DNA from: Rhodococcus sp. HNM0563
GTDB lineage: Bacteria > Actinomycetota > Actinomycetes > Mycobacteriales > Mycobacteriaceae
Length of the DNA: 64,000 nucleotides
Reading direction: 5' to 3'
NCBI RefSeq assembly: GCF_012726195.1
Contig: NZ_JAASAF010000006.1
Span: forward strand, 1-64,000
The notes beneath the pieces are model-generated. The model was not told the DNA's origin. It did not search any database and worked only from the letters and a program-made list of their open reading frames with translations. Positions 43,876 through 51,860 of this stretch are shown one piece after another (within the stretch, counting starts at the first letter, position 1; each line of letters opens with the position of its first letter). A program made the translations under genes and the position numbers.

Positions 43876-44673
43876 TCAGCCTTCGGCTGCCGTACCGCCG
43901 TTCGCGATGTGCGACTTGGACAAGGACTCCATCAGACTGCGCATGGCACGCATGTCGGAGCGTAGTTCGTCCATCTCGGTGCGCAGGTCATCCAACTCGC
44001 CAGCGGACGAATCCGGTTCGGGCACCGCGACGGGTGCCGGTTCACGCGCCGGTTGAGTTCGGGTCGGTGCTGGCGTCGGATCGGCCGACCCTGTGCGTGC
44101 CGGGGCGAACCCGTCGAGGAAAACCGACGTGACGGTGGCAGTGATCGACTCGATATCGGCGGCGAGGGTGTCCCGATGCCATCGGACGGACTGGAACACG
44201 CACTCCCGCATCATTCGTTGGAACTCGAATGTATTTATGCCGGAATTGAATTCACCATTTCGCACACCCTCGTCGACGACCTCGAGCCACGCCCGGTGCG
44301 ACGACTCGACAGCACCAGCGATCTCCGCGTACTCCGGTAGCGCACCGAGATTCTCGAACTCGTTCTGATAGATCTCGGTGGCGTACGGATGCTTGTCCGC
44401 GACTTCGAGCGAGACCCGGACCATCAGCCCGACGCGATGGCGGGCTGTCTCGACTCCGGCCAGGACGTTCGCGTAACTGCCCACCAGGTCGGTCAGGAAG
44501 TTCCTCAGGATCTCGGAGACGATCGCGTCCTTGGAATTGAAGTAGTGGTACAGCGTCCCGGAGTTCAGACCCACCGCGTCGGCGATCTCACGGATCGTGG
44601 TGGCCGACATGCCTCGTTCGGAGAAGAGCCGAGCCGATTCGGCCAGGATCATCTGACGCCGGCTGGCTGTCAC
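43876..44673 (-). CDS. TetR-family regulator with long coiled-coil tail
   Basis: The 265-residue protein has a TetR DNA-binding domain (SRRQMILAESARLFSERGMS, VGLNSGTLYHYFNSKDAIV), a ligand domain to about 195, a Pro/Thr/Ala-rich linker (about 195-220) and a C-terminal heptad-like helix (GELDDLRTEMDELRSDMRAM). The tail is unusual for the family and may add oligomerisation. GTG 44673 overlaps the upstream stop (GTGA), so it is the last cistron of the 49311-43876 operon and is probably its regulator. Confidence 0.87.
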   Translation of the reverse strand: MTASRRQMILAESARLFSERGMSATTIREIADAVGLNSGTLYHYFNSKDAIVSEILRNFLTDLVGSYANVLAGVETARHRVGLMVRVSLEVADKHPYATEIYQNEFENLGALPEYAEIAGAVESSHRAWLEVVDEGVRNGEFNSGINTFEFQRMMRECVFQSVRWHRDTLAADIESITATVTSVFLDGFAPARTGSADPTPAPTRTQPAREPAPVAVPEPDSSAGELDDLRTEMDELRSDMRAMRSLMESLSKSHIANGGTAAEG

Positions 44674-45536
44674 TGTTCACCTCTCGTGTACGGACGGACG
44701 ATCTGCCTCTGTGGTGTACCCGAGGCTAACAGCAGGTCAAGGCCATTTACATGAGCGAGGTCGGGAAGGGCAGCGTTGTCTGTCGGGCCGAACGAGCATA
44801 CGCCGTCCGGTGAGACCGCAGCCCCACCCGGTCGGGTGAAGGCGCGGCAACCTCGTCTCACGAGTCGAACCATGACCAGTTCCCAGGGTTCAATGGTGCG
44901 CAGCAACCCGGAGAACAGCAGTTCGAACTCGTGATCGGAGGGCTTCGGCTCGAGATCGACGTCGCGCCGCGTCCGATCGGCCCGATACCGGACGAGGTCT
45001 CCGTCGAGGAACACCATCACGATCGGCACCTCCCCCGGTGAGGTGCCGACATCCTCCGCGAACGTCACGCCGTCGTCCGCGTCGCGTCCGGCGTCGAGTG
45101 TGGTGTTCTCGTTCACGAACGCCCAGACCCCGGCCACCCCCTCGCATTCCATCAGGGCGGGTATCACCTCGCGATCCTGCCGGGCGAAATACTGCTCGCT
45201 CTCAGCGCTGCCAGGGTGGCACAGTCGTGTCGCGACCAGTGCGATCCCCCGGTTCGGACAGATCGGCAGCGCGTCCGCACCGATCAGGCAGCGCGGGTTC
45301 ACGTAACCTTTAACCGGCATGACGGCGCCCATCGCCACGCGGCGGCTGACCCGGACGTCGGGGCGTCGTCCCTGGTGGAACGTCCGGACCGCGAGGTCCT
45401 GCCACTGGGCGAAACACTCGTCGACCGGGTCCCGGAACCAGTAGCTGTTGTCGAGCTGGCGCCAGGCGTTGTACTCCGCATGGGCCGCCGGGTCCGTCAC
45501 CTGGGTGAACGAGAGGAACGCCCTGCGGGCTAGCAC
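44670..45536 (-). CDS. Uncharacterised protein in the LLM/HD-oxygenase operon
   Basis: This 288-residue soluble protein starts RRAFLSFTQVTDPAAHAEYN and contains WFRDPVDECFAQWQDLAVRT and MECEGVAGVWAFVNENTTLD. The pattern of two similar halves (ALVATRLC/ECEGVAGV) resembles a duplicated ferredoxin-like (EthD/dimeric barrel) fold, but I do not recognise the family. GTG 45536 overlaps the LLM stop and its own stop overlaps the TetR start, so it is tightly coupled. It is presumably an enzyme or partner in the same degradative pathway. Confidence 0.75.
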   Translation of the reverse strand: MLARRAFLSFTQVTDPAAHAEYNAWRQLDNSYWFRDPVDECFAQWQDLAVRTFHQGRRPDVRVSRRVAMGAVMPVKGYVNPRCLIGADALPICPNRGIALVATRLCHPGSAESEQYFARQDREVIPALMECEGVAGVWAFVNENTTLDAGRDADDGVTFAEDVGTSPGEVPIVMVFLDGDLVRYRADRTRRDVDLEPKPSDHEFELLFSGLLRTIEPWELVMVRLVRRGCRAFTRPGGAAVSPDGVCSFGPTDNAALPDLAHVNGLDLLLASGTPQRQIVRPYTRGEQ

Positions 45537-46501
45537 GGTGTCGCCTCGGCCAGTGCCGGTGCGACGCGGGTGAACAGGAGTTCCATGTGGCGATCGACCA
45601 GCGTGTCGGACATCCCGGGGAGTCCTGCCCACAGATAGGCGTGCTCGACGGGCATGTGCCGGTTTCGGGCCCGGATTTCACCGGCGGCGGCCTCGGCTGT
45701 GGCGACCGTCAGTCCGGGCACCGAACGGTTCCGATCGAACTCGGCAGTCAACTCGATCTCCAGGTCGGCGACGGTCCGCGTATCACCACGCCGGCCCAGG
45801 TAGGTGGCCTGTCGGTGCGCCAGATTCGGGATAAGCTGTCGTGCAGTCGATTCCGGGTCGTCTGCCACGATGATATCGATCACGCCGCCGCGTCGGGCCG
45901 CGCCCGCGGGGTGACCGCCTTCCTCGAGACCGGCGAGGTACGGTGCCGACAGCGCGGGATCGAGAGACAACAGTCCGGCCCCGAGTCGTCCGGCGCGGGC
46001 GGCACCGCGGGGCCCTTGATATCCGAGCCACATCGGGACCGGATCCTGAACCGGTCCCGGTGTGACACCACCCTGCGACAGCAGGTTCCGCACCGCCGTG
46101 AACACCGAGTCGGTGACGTCGTACCGGGCGCGAAAATCCGATCCGAATGCGTCGAACTCCTCCCGGGACCACCCGGCTCCGAGTCCGAGTTCGAGTCGGC
46201 CGCCCGAGACCAGGTCCACGAGGGCCGCTTCTTCCGCGATATGGACGGGATGCCGGTGGGGGGCGAGCAGCACGGCTGTACCGATCCTGACGCGTTCGGT
46301 CCGCGCGGCGATCGCGGCCGCGAGGGTCAGCGGTTGTGGCAGGTAGCCGTCCTCGAAGAAGTGATGTTCGGTCAGCCACACCGAGTTCGCGCCGAGTTCC
46401 TCGGCCCGGGTGACCCGATCGAGCATCACACCGTAATGCTCGGCGCCGGGACGCTCCCAGCGGGCCGGGTTGCGCATGTCGAGGAAGAGTCCGAGTTTCA
46501 C
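45530..46501 (-). CDS. LLM-class flavin-dependent oxidoreductase
   Basis: This 323-residue luciferase-like TIM barrel has GLFLDMRNPARWERP, AEELGANSVWLTEHHFFEDG, RIGTAVLLAPHRHPVHIAEE and GGRLELGLGAGW. The motifs fit either FMN-dependent monooxygenases or F420-dependent dehydrogenases; actinobacterial context makes F420 plausible but not proven. GTG 46501 overlaps the upstream stop (GTGA), and its stop lies within the next gene. In this operon it probably performs a monooxygenation or dehydrogenation step. Confidence 0.9.
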   Translation of the reverse strand: MKLGLFLDMRNPARWERPGAEHYGVMLDRVTRAEELGANSVWLTEHHFFEDGYLPQPLTLAAAIAARTERVRIGTAVLLAPHRHPVHIAEEAALVDLVSGGRLELGLGAGWSREEFDAFGSDFRARYDVTDSVFTAVRNLLSQGGVTPGPVQDPVPMWLGYQGPRGAARAGRLGAGLLSLDPALSAPYLAGLEEGGHPAGAARRGGVIDIIVADDPESTARQLIPNLAHRQATYLGRRGDTRTVADLEIELTAEFDRNRSVPGLTVATAEAAAGEIRARNRHMPVEHAYLWAGLPGMSDTLVDRHMELLFTRVAPALAEATPC

Positions 46502-47037
46502 GAAGGAAGCCGTGTCCTGTCGGTCGGTGCGGCCGGGTGAGTGGCGCGGACCGGAATGGCAGGCCCGGTAATGCGGAGGAGCAGCGCCGCCGGAGGTGCG
46601 ACCCGCGCTACGCGGGTGTCGTCGCTGTCGTCCTCGTCGTGTGCATCCAGATCGGCACAGTCACGCGCGTCCTCGATGTCGGCCCCCCGGCCGATCTCGG
46701 TGTCGAACGTGATGTTCCACCGGGCGAGCTGCTCTGCGGTCCAACCGAACCGGGTGCGCTCGCAGAGCAGCTGATCGGTGATCCTCGCGACCATCGAGAC
46801 TCGGGTGGCAACCTCCGCACCGACCTGCGCGAGGATGTCCGCCGGGGTCAGCGGGCGTGTCTTCGTGCGATAGTGCGCCCAGGTGGCTTCGAGCGCGTCG
46901 GATTCGGAGCAGTCCCTGAGCAACTCGGCCCAGTAGTACTCGCCGAATCCGTCCGGGGCCATGTATTGCTCGACTCCCGAACGGATCCGGAGGATCTCCC
47001 GGCACGTGAAGATGTCGACAGTCTTGACTCTGGTCAT
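46498..47037 (-). CDS. Uncharacterised 179-aa protein in the LLM/HD-oxygenase operon
   Basis: This soluble protein reads VDIFTCREILRIRSGVEQYM, FGEYYWAELLRDCSESDALE, LTPADILAQVGAEVATRVSM and RTRFGWTAEQLARWNITFDT, with an acidic stretch (DLDAHDEDDSDD) and a Pro/Ala-rich tail. It matches no family I know. It overlaps the 65-aa gene upstream and the LLM gene downstream by 4 nt each. A small-subunit or accessory role for the LLM enzyme is one guess; nothing in the sequence decides. Confidence 0.75.
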   Translation of the reverse strand: MTRVKTVDIFTCREILRIRSGVEQYMAPDGFGEYYWAELLRDCSESDALEATWAHYRTKTRPLTPADILAQVGAEVATRVSMVARITDQLLCERTRFGWTAEQLARWNITFDTEIGRGADIEDARDCADLDAHDEDDSDDTRVARVAPPAALLLRITGPAIPVRATHPAAPTDRTRLPS

Positions 47038-47231
47038 GATGCGACCGCATCCGACGACGCAACCGCAACGGATTCGAGCGCCGACATGCGGAGCCGCCAA
47101 CCACCCTCGAGCGTGGCCGCCGCACCCGCCGGCCGCGCCCGGAGAGCACGCTGCGCACGACTCCCGTATCGCGCGGTGGAGACGGGCTGCTCGGGGGTCT
47201 GCAGCGCCGTTGCTTCATCGATCACACACAT
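47034..47231 (-). CDS. Small uncharacterised 65-aa protein
   Basis: ATG 47231 follows AGGAGGAA, one of the best ribosome sites in the operon, and the stop overlaps the next start (ATGA), which supports a real gene. The peptide begins CVIDEATALQTPEQPVSTAR, has an Arg/Ala-rich centre and a Ser/Ala-rich end (SALESVAVASSDAVAS). A longer frame to 47477 is a shadow of the oxygenase gene. The family is unknown; a peptide substrate or small subunit are both possible. Confidence 0.6.
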   Translation of the reverse strand: MCVIDEATALQTPEQPVSTARYGSRAQRALRARPAGAAATLEGGWRLRMSALESVAVASSDAVAS

Positions 47232-47265
47232 GAACCGGTTCCTCCTGTGCGGGGTGGGTATCGGA

Positions 47266-47889
47266 CTACGCCGACTGCGGGTCCGCGGAGGTCTCCCTCG
47301 ACCACACCAGGTCCTGGTCGCCCCACGAGCGCGGCGGGCGTGAGAAGACCTCTTCGAGCATCGGCATGAAGAACTCGAGGGGTTCGGTGTCGTAGCCGGG
47401 GTCGAAGGACTCCTGGTCCCATGCTGCGCAGAAGTGTGCGCAGGTATCGAAATACGGGGAGTCCCGATACCGGTCACGGCTGTCGGTGGGAATACCGAGT
47501 TTCTCGCCGTAGTGGTAGGTCTGGAAGACGCCGTGGTGCTTGACGACCCACACTGCCTCCTCGTCGAGCACCGGCCGCAGGATCGCGGCGGCGACCTCGC
47601 TGTGATTGTCCGGGCAGAGATCGTCGCCGATGTCGTGCAGCAGTGCCGCGATGACCAGGTCGACGCGGGCGCCCTCCCGGTGCGCGCGGGTCGCGGACTG
47701 CAGCGAGTGCTCGTAACGATCGACGCGATAGCCGAAGGAGTAGCCCTTCATCGACTCGAGCAGGCGCACGATCGTTTCGAGCCAGTGGTCGCGACGGTGG
47801 ATCGCGGCCTCGTCTCGGATCAGTTCCATCTCGGCTGCGGTCGCTTCGTCCATTCGGGTGAAGTCGACGGTACGGGTGTTGTCGGCCAT
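47266..47889 (-). CDS. PhnZ/MIOX-like HD-domain diiron oxygenase (copy 1)
   Basis: The 207-residue HD-domain protein has the ligand array of mixed-valent diiron oxygenases: His61 (RYEHSLQ), His85-Asp86 (LLHDIGDD), His96 (DNHSEVAA), His118/119 (VKHHGVF) and Asp158 (AAWDQESFDP). The spacing and words such as ATRAH, HDIGD and FDPGYDT recall PhnZ, which cleaves a C-P bond in a hydroxyphosphonate, rather than HD phosphohydrolases. No other phosphonate gene is present, so the substrate is open. It shares the N-terminal FTRMDE motif with copy 2 at 55207-55794. It is the second gene of the leftward operon. Confidence 0.85.
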   Translation of the reverse strand: MADNTRTVDFTRMDEATAAEMELIRDEAAIHRRDHWLETIVRLLESMKGYSFGYRVDRYEHSLQSATRAHREGARVDLVIAALLHDIGDDLCPDNHSEVAAAILRPVLDEEAVWVVKHHGVFQTYHYGEKLGIPTDSRDRYRDSPYFDTCAHFCAAWDQESFDPGYDTEPLEFFMPMLEEVFSRPPRSWGDQDLVWSRETSADPQSA

Positions 47890-47937
47890 GTCAGCTTCTC
47901 TCGGTCTCGGTTGTTCCGGGTGCAGGGGCTTCGGTGG

Positions 47938-49311
47938 TCACGCCACGCCGGCGCGGACCTCTCGCGGAGTGTCCGTCTCCGACGTCAGGGCGATGCCCTT
48001 GGTCTCCTGTGTGAAGTAGGCGGCGGCGGCGACCGCGAGGGCGAGCACGATGACGTACCAGGTGAACAGGTCGGGCGTGCCGCGGGAGGTCAGCCACGAA
48101 TTGAGGTACGGCGCGGTGCCTCCGAAGATCGCAGCCGCGAGCGATACGGCGATGCCCGTACCCGCAGCACGGGACTTCGTGGAGAACAGTTCGGCGAACC
48201 AGGCGACCTGGGTGCTCGCCGCGAGTGCCTGGACGACGAGCGCCAGGCACATCGTCACGGCCAGGGTGCGTGCCGAGCCGTCGAGCATCCCGGACAGGGG
48301 GAAGGCGAGCAGGGCCACCAGCACTCCCCACGCGATGTTGTTGGGGCGACGTCCGAATCGGTCCGCGAGACGTGCCGCGAGCGGCAGCGCGGCGATGAAG
48401 ACGATGTTGGCGACCACGCCGGCCCACATCGCGAGCTTGTCGTTCACGTGGTGGAAGCTGATCGCGTACGCGGGAGCATTCACGGACCAGGTGTACGAGA
48501 ACACCGAGGTGCCGCCGACGAGGAGGACGACGCGCAGGATCGACGTGCGCTGTGCCCAGATGTCGCGGAGCGCCGATCGGGCCGAGGACGGTGTCTGGTT
48601 CTCGGAACGATTGGCGTGGTCGACGAAGGCGCCGGATTCTTCGAGGCCGCGGCGCAGGTAGAGCGCGAAGAATCCGAGCACACCGCCGATCAGGAACGGA
48701 ATGCGCCAGCCCCAGTCGGCCATCGCCTCGGAGTCGATGACGGAGCGCATCACCGCGCCGAGGAGCGTGGCGAGCACCGTTCCGCCGACGGTGGACATGA
48801 TGACCGTGGAACCCCACAGTGCGCGGTTGTCGGGTCGCGCCACCTCGGCGATGTATGTGTAGGAGCCGCCCTGTTCACCACCGTGCGCTACACCTTGGAT
48901 GCATCGGACGACGAGTAACCACAACGACGCGAACACCCCGATCCGGTCGTACGTGGGAGCGATCGCGATGAGGACGCTCGATGCCGCGACCAGCGACATC
49001 GTCAGCACCATGACAAACTTTCGCCCGCGGCGATCGGCGACGAGTCCGAAGAGCAGGCCGCCGATCGGGCGCATCACGAACCCGACGGCGAACACCGCCA
49101 TAGTCGAGAGCAGGTTCGACACCTCGTTGGTGGAGTGGAAGAACTGGTTGGAGAAGTAGACCGCGAAGATCGCAAAGACGGTCCAGTCGAACCACTCCAG
49201 CGTGTTGCCCATGTTGACGGCCAGGATCATCCGCGCTCGGCCGCGGACCTCGGATCGGGTCGAATGCTTCGGACTTTCCGCGGGACCGTTCTGTGTCGGT
49301 GCGTCGGTCAT
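47938..49311 (-). CDS. MHS-family major facilitator transporter
   Basis: This 457-residue, 12-TM carrier has the MHS hallmarks: ILAVNMGNTLEWFDWTVFAI in TM1, VGFVMRPIGGLLFGLVADRRGRK in the TM2-3 loop, CIQGVAHGGEQGGSYTYIAE and ALYLRRGLEESGAF after TM6. Family members take up carboxylates, osmolytes and aromatic acids with protons. As first gene of the operon that continues with the HD oxygenase 48 nt downstream, it probably imports the pathway substrate, likely an acid. It starts at ATG 49311. Confidence 0.92.
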   Translation of the reverse strand: MTDAPTQNGPAESPKHSTRSEVRGRARMILAVNMGNTLEWFDWTVFAIFAVYFSNQFFHSTNEVSNLLSTMAVFAVGFVMRPIGGLLFGLVADRRGRKFVMVLTMSLVAASSVLIAIAPTYDRIGVFASLWLLVVRCIQGVAHGGEQGGSYTYIAEVARPDNRALWGSTVIMSTVGGTVLATLLGAVMRSVIDSEAMADWGWRIPFLIGGVLGFFALYLRRGLEESGAFVDHANRSENQTPSSARSALRDIWAQRTSILRVVLLVGGTSVFSYTWSVNAPAYAISFHHVNDKLAMWAGVVANIVFIAALPLAARLADRFGRRPNNIAWGVLVALLAFPLSGMLDGSARTLAVTMCLALVVQALAASTQVAWFAELFSTKSRAAGTGIAVSLAAAIFGGTAPYLNSWLTSRGTPDLFTWYVIVLALAVAAAAYFTQETKGIALTSETDTPREVRAGVA

Positions 49312-49692
49312 GCCGGTTCTCCTTGTCGGGAGGGATGCGGGAGGGCAGAGGGAACGGCGGGGCAGGCTCGGCGTTCGTGGGCGGGCCGAGGGGGAACTCG
49401 GTGCTGCCGTGTGGGCTTCATCGGTCGTCTCCCCCTGTGTGTGGTCGGAGTCGGGGGACCGACCGGTGGCACGAGAACGCTGAGGATGGGCAAAGTATGT
49501 CGCGGATCACAAATCTAGGTCGCTCTGCCCAACCTGTCAATCAAGCGTATGGCTGGCTCTGTATTGCCGCGGCACTCCTCAGAGGAAGGGGCGGCGCCGG
49601 TTCGACTGAAGGCTTACATCTGTATCTTTTGTAAGATAGAGTTTCGCCTCGTTCGACAATATGACCCCAATCTCATCCCGTCCGGAGGCGCT
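49312..49692. promoter_or_regulatory. Divergent promoter region between the MHS-transporter operon and the aldolase gene
   Basis: This 381-nt region has no convincing gene. Near 49615-49645 it is AT-rich and holds TTACA/TGTAA half-sites about 13 nt apart, a possible operator for the adjacent GntR or TetR regulators. It must contain promoters for both directions. Reading frames that cross it are low-complexity shadows. Confidence 0.5.
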
Positions 49693-50484
49693 GTGACCGT
49701 GTACGACGAATCGACGGCGATCGGAAGCGGCCCGGATCCGATGGGTGGGTGGCGTCCGCGCGCCACGCCCCCGATCGGGGTCGACCTCACCGGTGAGCAG
49801 AAACTCGCGTGCGCATTCCGGATCCTCGCGCACGCCGGATTCAGCGAGAACATGGCCGGCCACATCACCTGGGCCGACCGCGACGACGACAGCCTCCTGA
49901 TCAACCCGTGGGGGCTGTGGTGGGACGAGGTCTCGGCGTCCGACGTGTGCCGAGTGGACTCGAACGGTGCTGTGATAGAAGGCAAATGGGACGTCACACC
50001 CGCCTATCACATCCATACCGAACTGCACCGGCGTCGTCCGGACGCTCGGGTGGTCGTTCACAACCACCCGTACTACGTGACCCTGTTGGCAGCCGTCGGC
50101 GTGCTTCCGATGATCGCGCACCAGACCGGGAGTCTGTACGACGACGACCTGTCCCTCGTCGAGGAGTACGGAGGCGAAGTCGACGACGCCGAACTCGGCA
50201 GGGATCTCGCCGACCGGATCGGCGACCGCAACAACGTGATCCTCGCCAGCCACGGCATCATCACCACCGCCGACACGATCGAGCTCGCGGTCTACCGTGC
50301 GGCATCGATCGACAGGTTCTGCCGACTCGCTTACGACATCCTGCTGCTCGGAAAAGACCCCTTGCCGATCGAGAAGAGCGTCCGGGCTGCGATGCAGAAG
50401 GCACTCGTCGAGCGCGCGGCCGGGGTCTACTGGGCCGGCGCGGTCCGCAAGCTGCTCAGGACCGATCCCGGCGTTCTCGACTGA
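49693..50484 (+). CDS. Class II aldolase/adducin-family protein
   Basis: This 263-residue protein has the zinc-binding His pair in RVVVHNHPYYVTLL, the third His in ILASHGIITTADTI, an N-terminal TGEQKLACAFRILAHAGFSE and the ILLINPWGLWWDEV-type segment. GTG 49693 follows GGAGGCG; the frame upstream is in the promoter region. Family members include sugar-phosphate aldolases and decarboxylases of aromatic or aliphatic acids. With the amidohydrolase just downstream, a C-C lyase or decarboxylase step in the same catabolic route is likely. Confidence 0.88.
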   Translation: MTVYDESTAIGSGPDPMGGWRPRATPPIGVDLTGEQKLACAFRILAHAGFSENMAGHITWADRDDDSLLINPWGLWWDEVSASDVCRVDSNGAVIEGKWDVTPAYHIHTELHRRRPDARVVVHNHPYYVTLLAAVGVLPMIAHQTGSLYDDDLSLVEEYGGEVDDAELGRDLADRIGDRNNVILASHGIITTADTIELAVYRAASIDRFCRLAYDILLLGKDPLPIEKSVRAAMQKALVERAAGVYWAGAVRKLLRTDPGVLD

Positions 50485-50568
50485 GTCCGTTCACCCCCCC
50501 AACCCTTCGCGGTTACGCATGTAGCGCAGCCGTATTCACCGACCCACGAAACTCGAGGAGTGTGCGAG

Positions 50569-51819
50569 ATGGCCGATCTCGACGAACTGATCCACAACAC
50601 CGACTTCACCCGGAACGTGAAGGGAAAAGTCACCTTCCTGCCCGAGCCGCAGAAGGCGCACCGGCCCTTCCCGTTCATCTCGGTCGATGATCACATCGTC
50701 GAGCCGAAGGACACCTTCGAAGGCCGCCTGCCGGCGAAACTCGCCGAGCGGGCACCCAGGGTCATCCACCGCGACGGCGCGGACATCTGGGTGTACGACG
50801 GCAAGGAGATCCCGAACGTCGGCTTCAATGCGGTCGTCGGGCGTCCCGTGGACGAGTGGGGTTTCGACCCGCAGCGCTTCGAGGACATGCGGCGCGGTTC
50901 GTGGGACATCCACCACCGGGTCAAGGACATGAACCTGTCGGGTGTGTATGCGTCCCTGAACTTTCCGTCCTTCCTCCCCGGGTTCGCGGGTCAGCGCCTC
51001 CAACTGAGCACGAACGATCGAGAGCTTGCACTCGCCGCGACCCGCGCCTACAACGACTGGCACCTGGAGGAATGGGCGGGCCCGTACCCGGACCGCATCA
51101 TCCCCTGCCAGATCCCGTACTTCCTCGACCCGGAGATCGGTGCGCAGGAGATCTACCGCAACGCCGAGCGTGGATTCAAGGCGGTGACCTTCTCCGAGGG
51201 GCCCCATGCCCTGGGCCTGCCGTCGGTGCATTCGGGCCACTGGGATCCGATCATGCGGGCCTGTGAGGAAACCGAGACCGTCATCAACCTGCACATCGGT
51301 TCGTCCAGCACGTCGCCGAGCACGTCGGAAGACGCCCCGCCGGACGTGTCCGGAACGCTGTTCTTCGGCTACGCCATGTTCGCGACCGTCGACTGGCTGT
51401 TCTCGAAGATCCCGGTGCGCTTCCCGAACATCAAGATCGTGATGTCGGAAGGCGGAATCGGCTGGGTTCCCGCGCTTCTCGACCGGCTCGACCACATGAC
51501 CACCTACTCGTCGATGTACGGCACGTGGGACGGTATCGACATCTCGCCCGCGGACGTGCTCAAGCGGAACTTCTGGTTCTGTGCCGTGGAGGACCCGTCG
51601 ACGATGGTCCTGCGTGACCGGATCGGGATCGACCACATCCTGCTCGAAGAGGACTACCCGCACAGTGACAGCCTGTGGCCGCGGACGATGGAGGTCGTCA
51701 ACGAGTCCATGAAGGGGCTGTCGGCCGACGAGCTGCGGAAGATCACCTGGGAGAATGCCTCCACGCTGTACCGGCATCCCGTGCCGCAGAGTGTGATCGA
51801 CGATCCGAACAGTTTCTGA
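50569..51819 (+). CDS. Amidohydrolase-2 family metal-dependent hydrolase/decarboxylase
   Basis: The 416-residue TIM barrel of the ACMSD/amidohydrolase-2 group has PFISVDDHIVEPKDTFEGRL at the N terminus (metal motif), NLHIGSSSTSPSTS, MSEGGIGWVPALLDRLD and LLEEDYPHSDSLWP (conserved Asp). GAGGAG is 8 nt before ATG 50569, chosen over GTG 50560. These enzymes decarboxylate or hydrolyse ring or chain acids. It follows the aldolase by 84 nt on the same strand and ends at the shared terminator with gntR. Confidence 0.9.
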   Translation: MADLDELIHNTDFTRNVKGKVTFLPEPQKAHRPFPFISVDDHIVEPKDTFEGRLPAKLAERAPRVIHRDGADIWVYDGKEIPNVGFNAVVGRPVDEWGFDPQRFEDMRRGSWDIHHRVKDMNLSGVYASLNFPSFLPGFAGQRLQLSTNDRELALAATRAYNDWHLEEWAGPYPDRIIPCQIPYFLDPEIGAQEIYRNAERGFKAVTFSEGPHALGLPSVHSGHWDPIMRACEETETVINLHIGSSSTSPSTSEDAPPDVSGTLFFGYAMFATVDWLFSKIPVRFPNIKIVMSEGGIGWVPALLDRLDHMTTYSSMYGTWDGIDISPADVLKRNFWFCAVEDPSTMVLRDRIGIDHILLEEDYPHSDSLWPRTMEVVNESMKGLSADELRKITWENASTLYRHPVPQSVIDDPNSF

Positions 51820-51824
51820 CCGAG

Positions 51825-51860
51825 GGCTGAGCGGACCCGGCCCGCCGGGCCCGCTCAGCC
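51825..51860. terminator. Bidirectional terminator between amidohydrolase and gntR
   Basis: GGCTGAGCGG (51825-51834) pairs with CCGCTCAGCC (51851-51860), and the inner CCCGG/CCGGG extends the stem. It begins 5 nt after the amidohydrolase stop and overlaps the last codons of the opposed GntR gene. Confidence 0.8.

Noticed and set aside
47266-47889. Ordinary HD-domain phosphohydrolase
   Set aside because: The additional His and Asp ligands and PhnZ-like segments fit a diiron oxygenase better than a mononuclear HD phosphatase.
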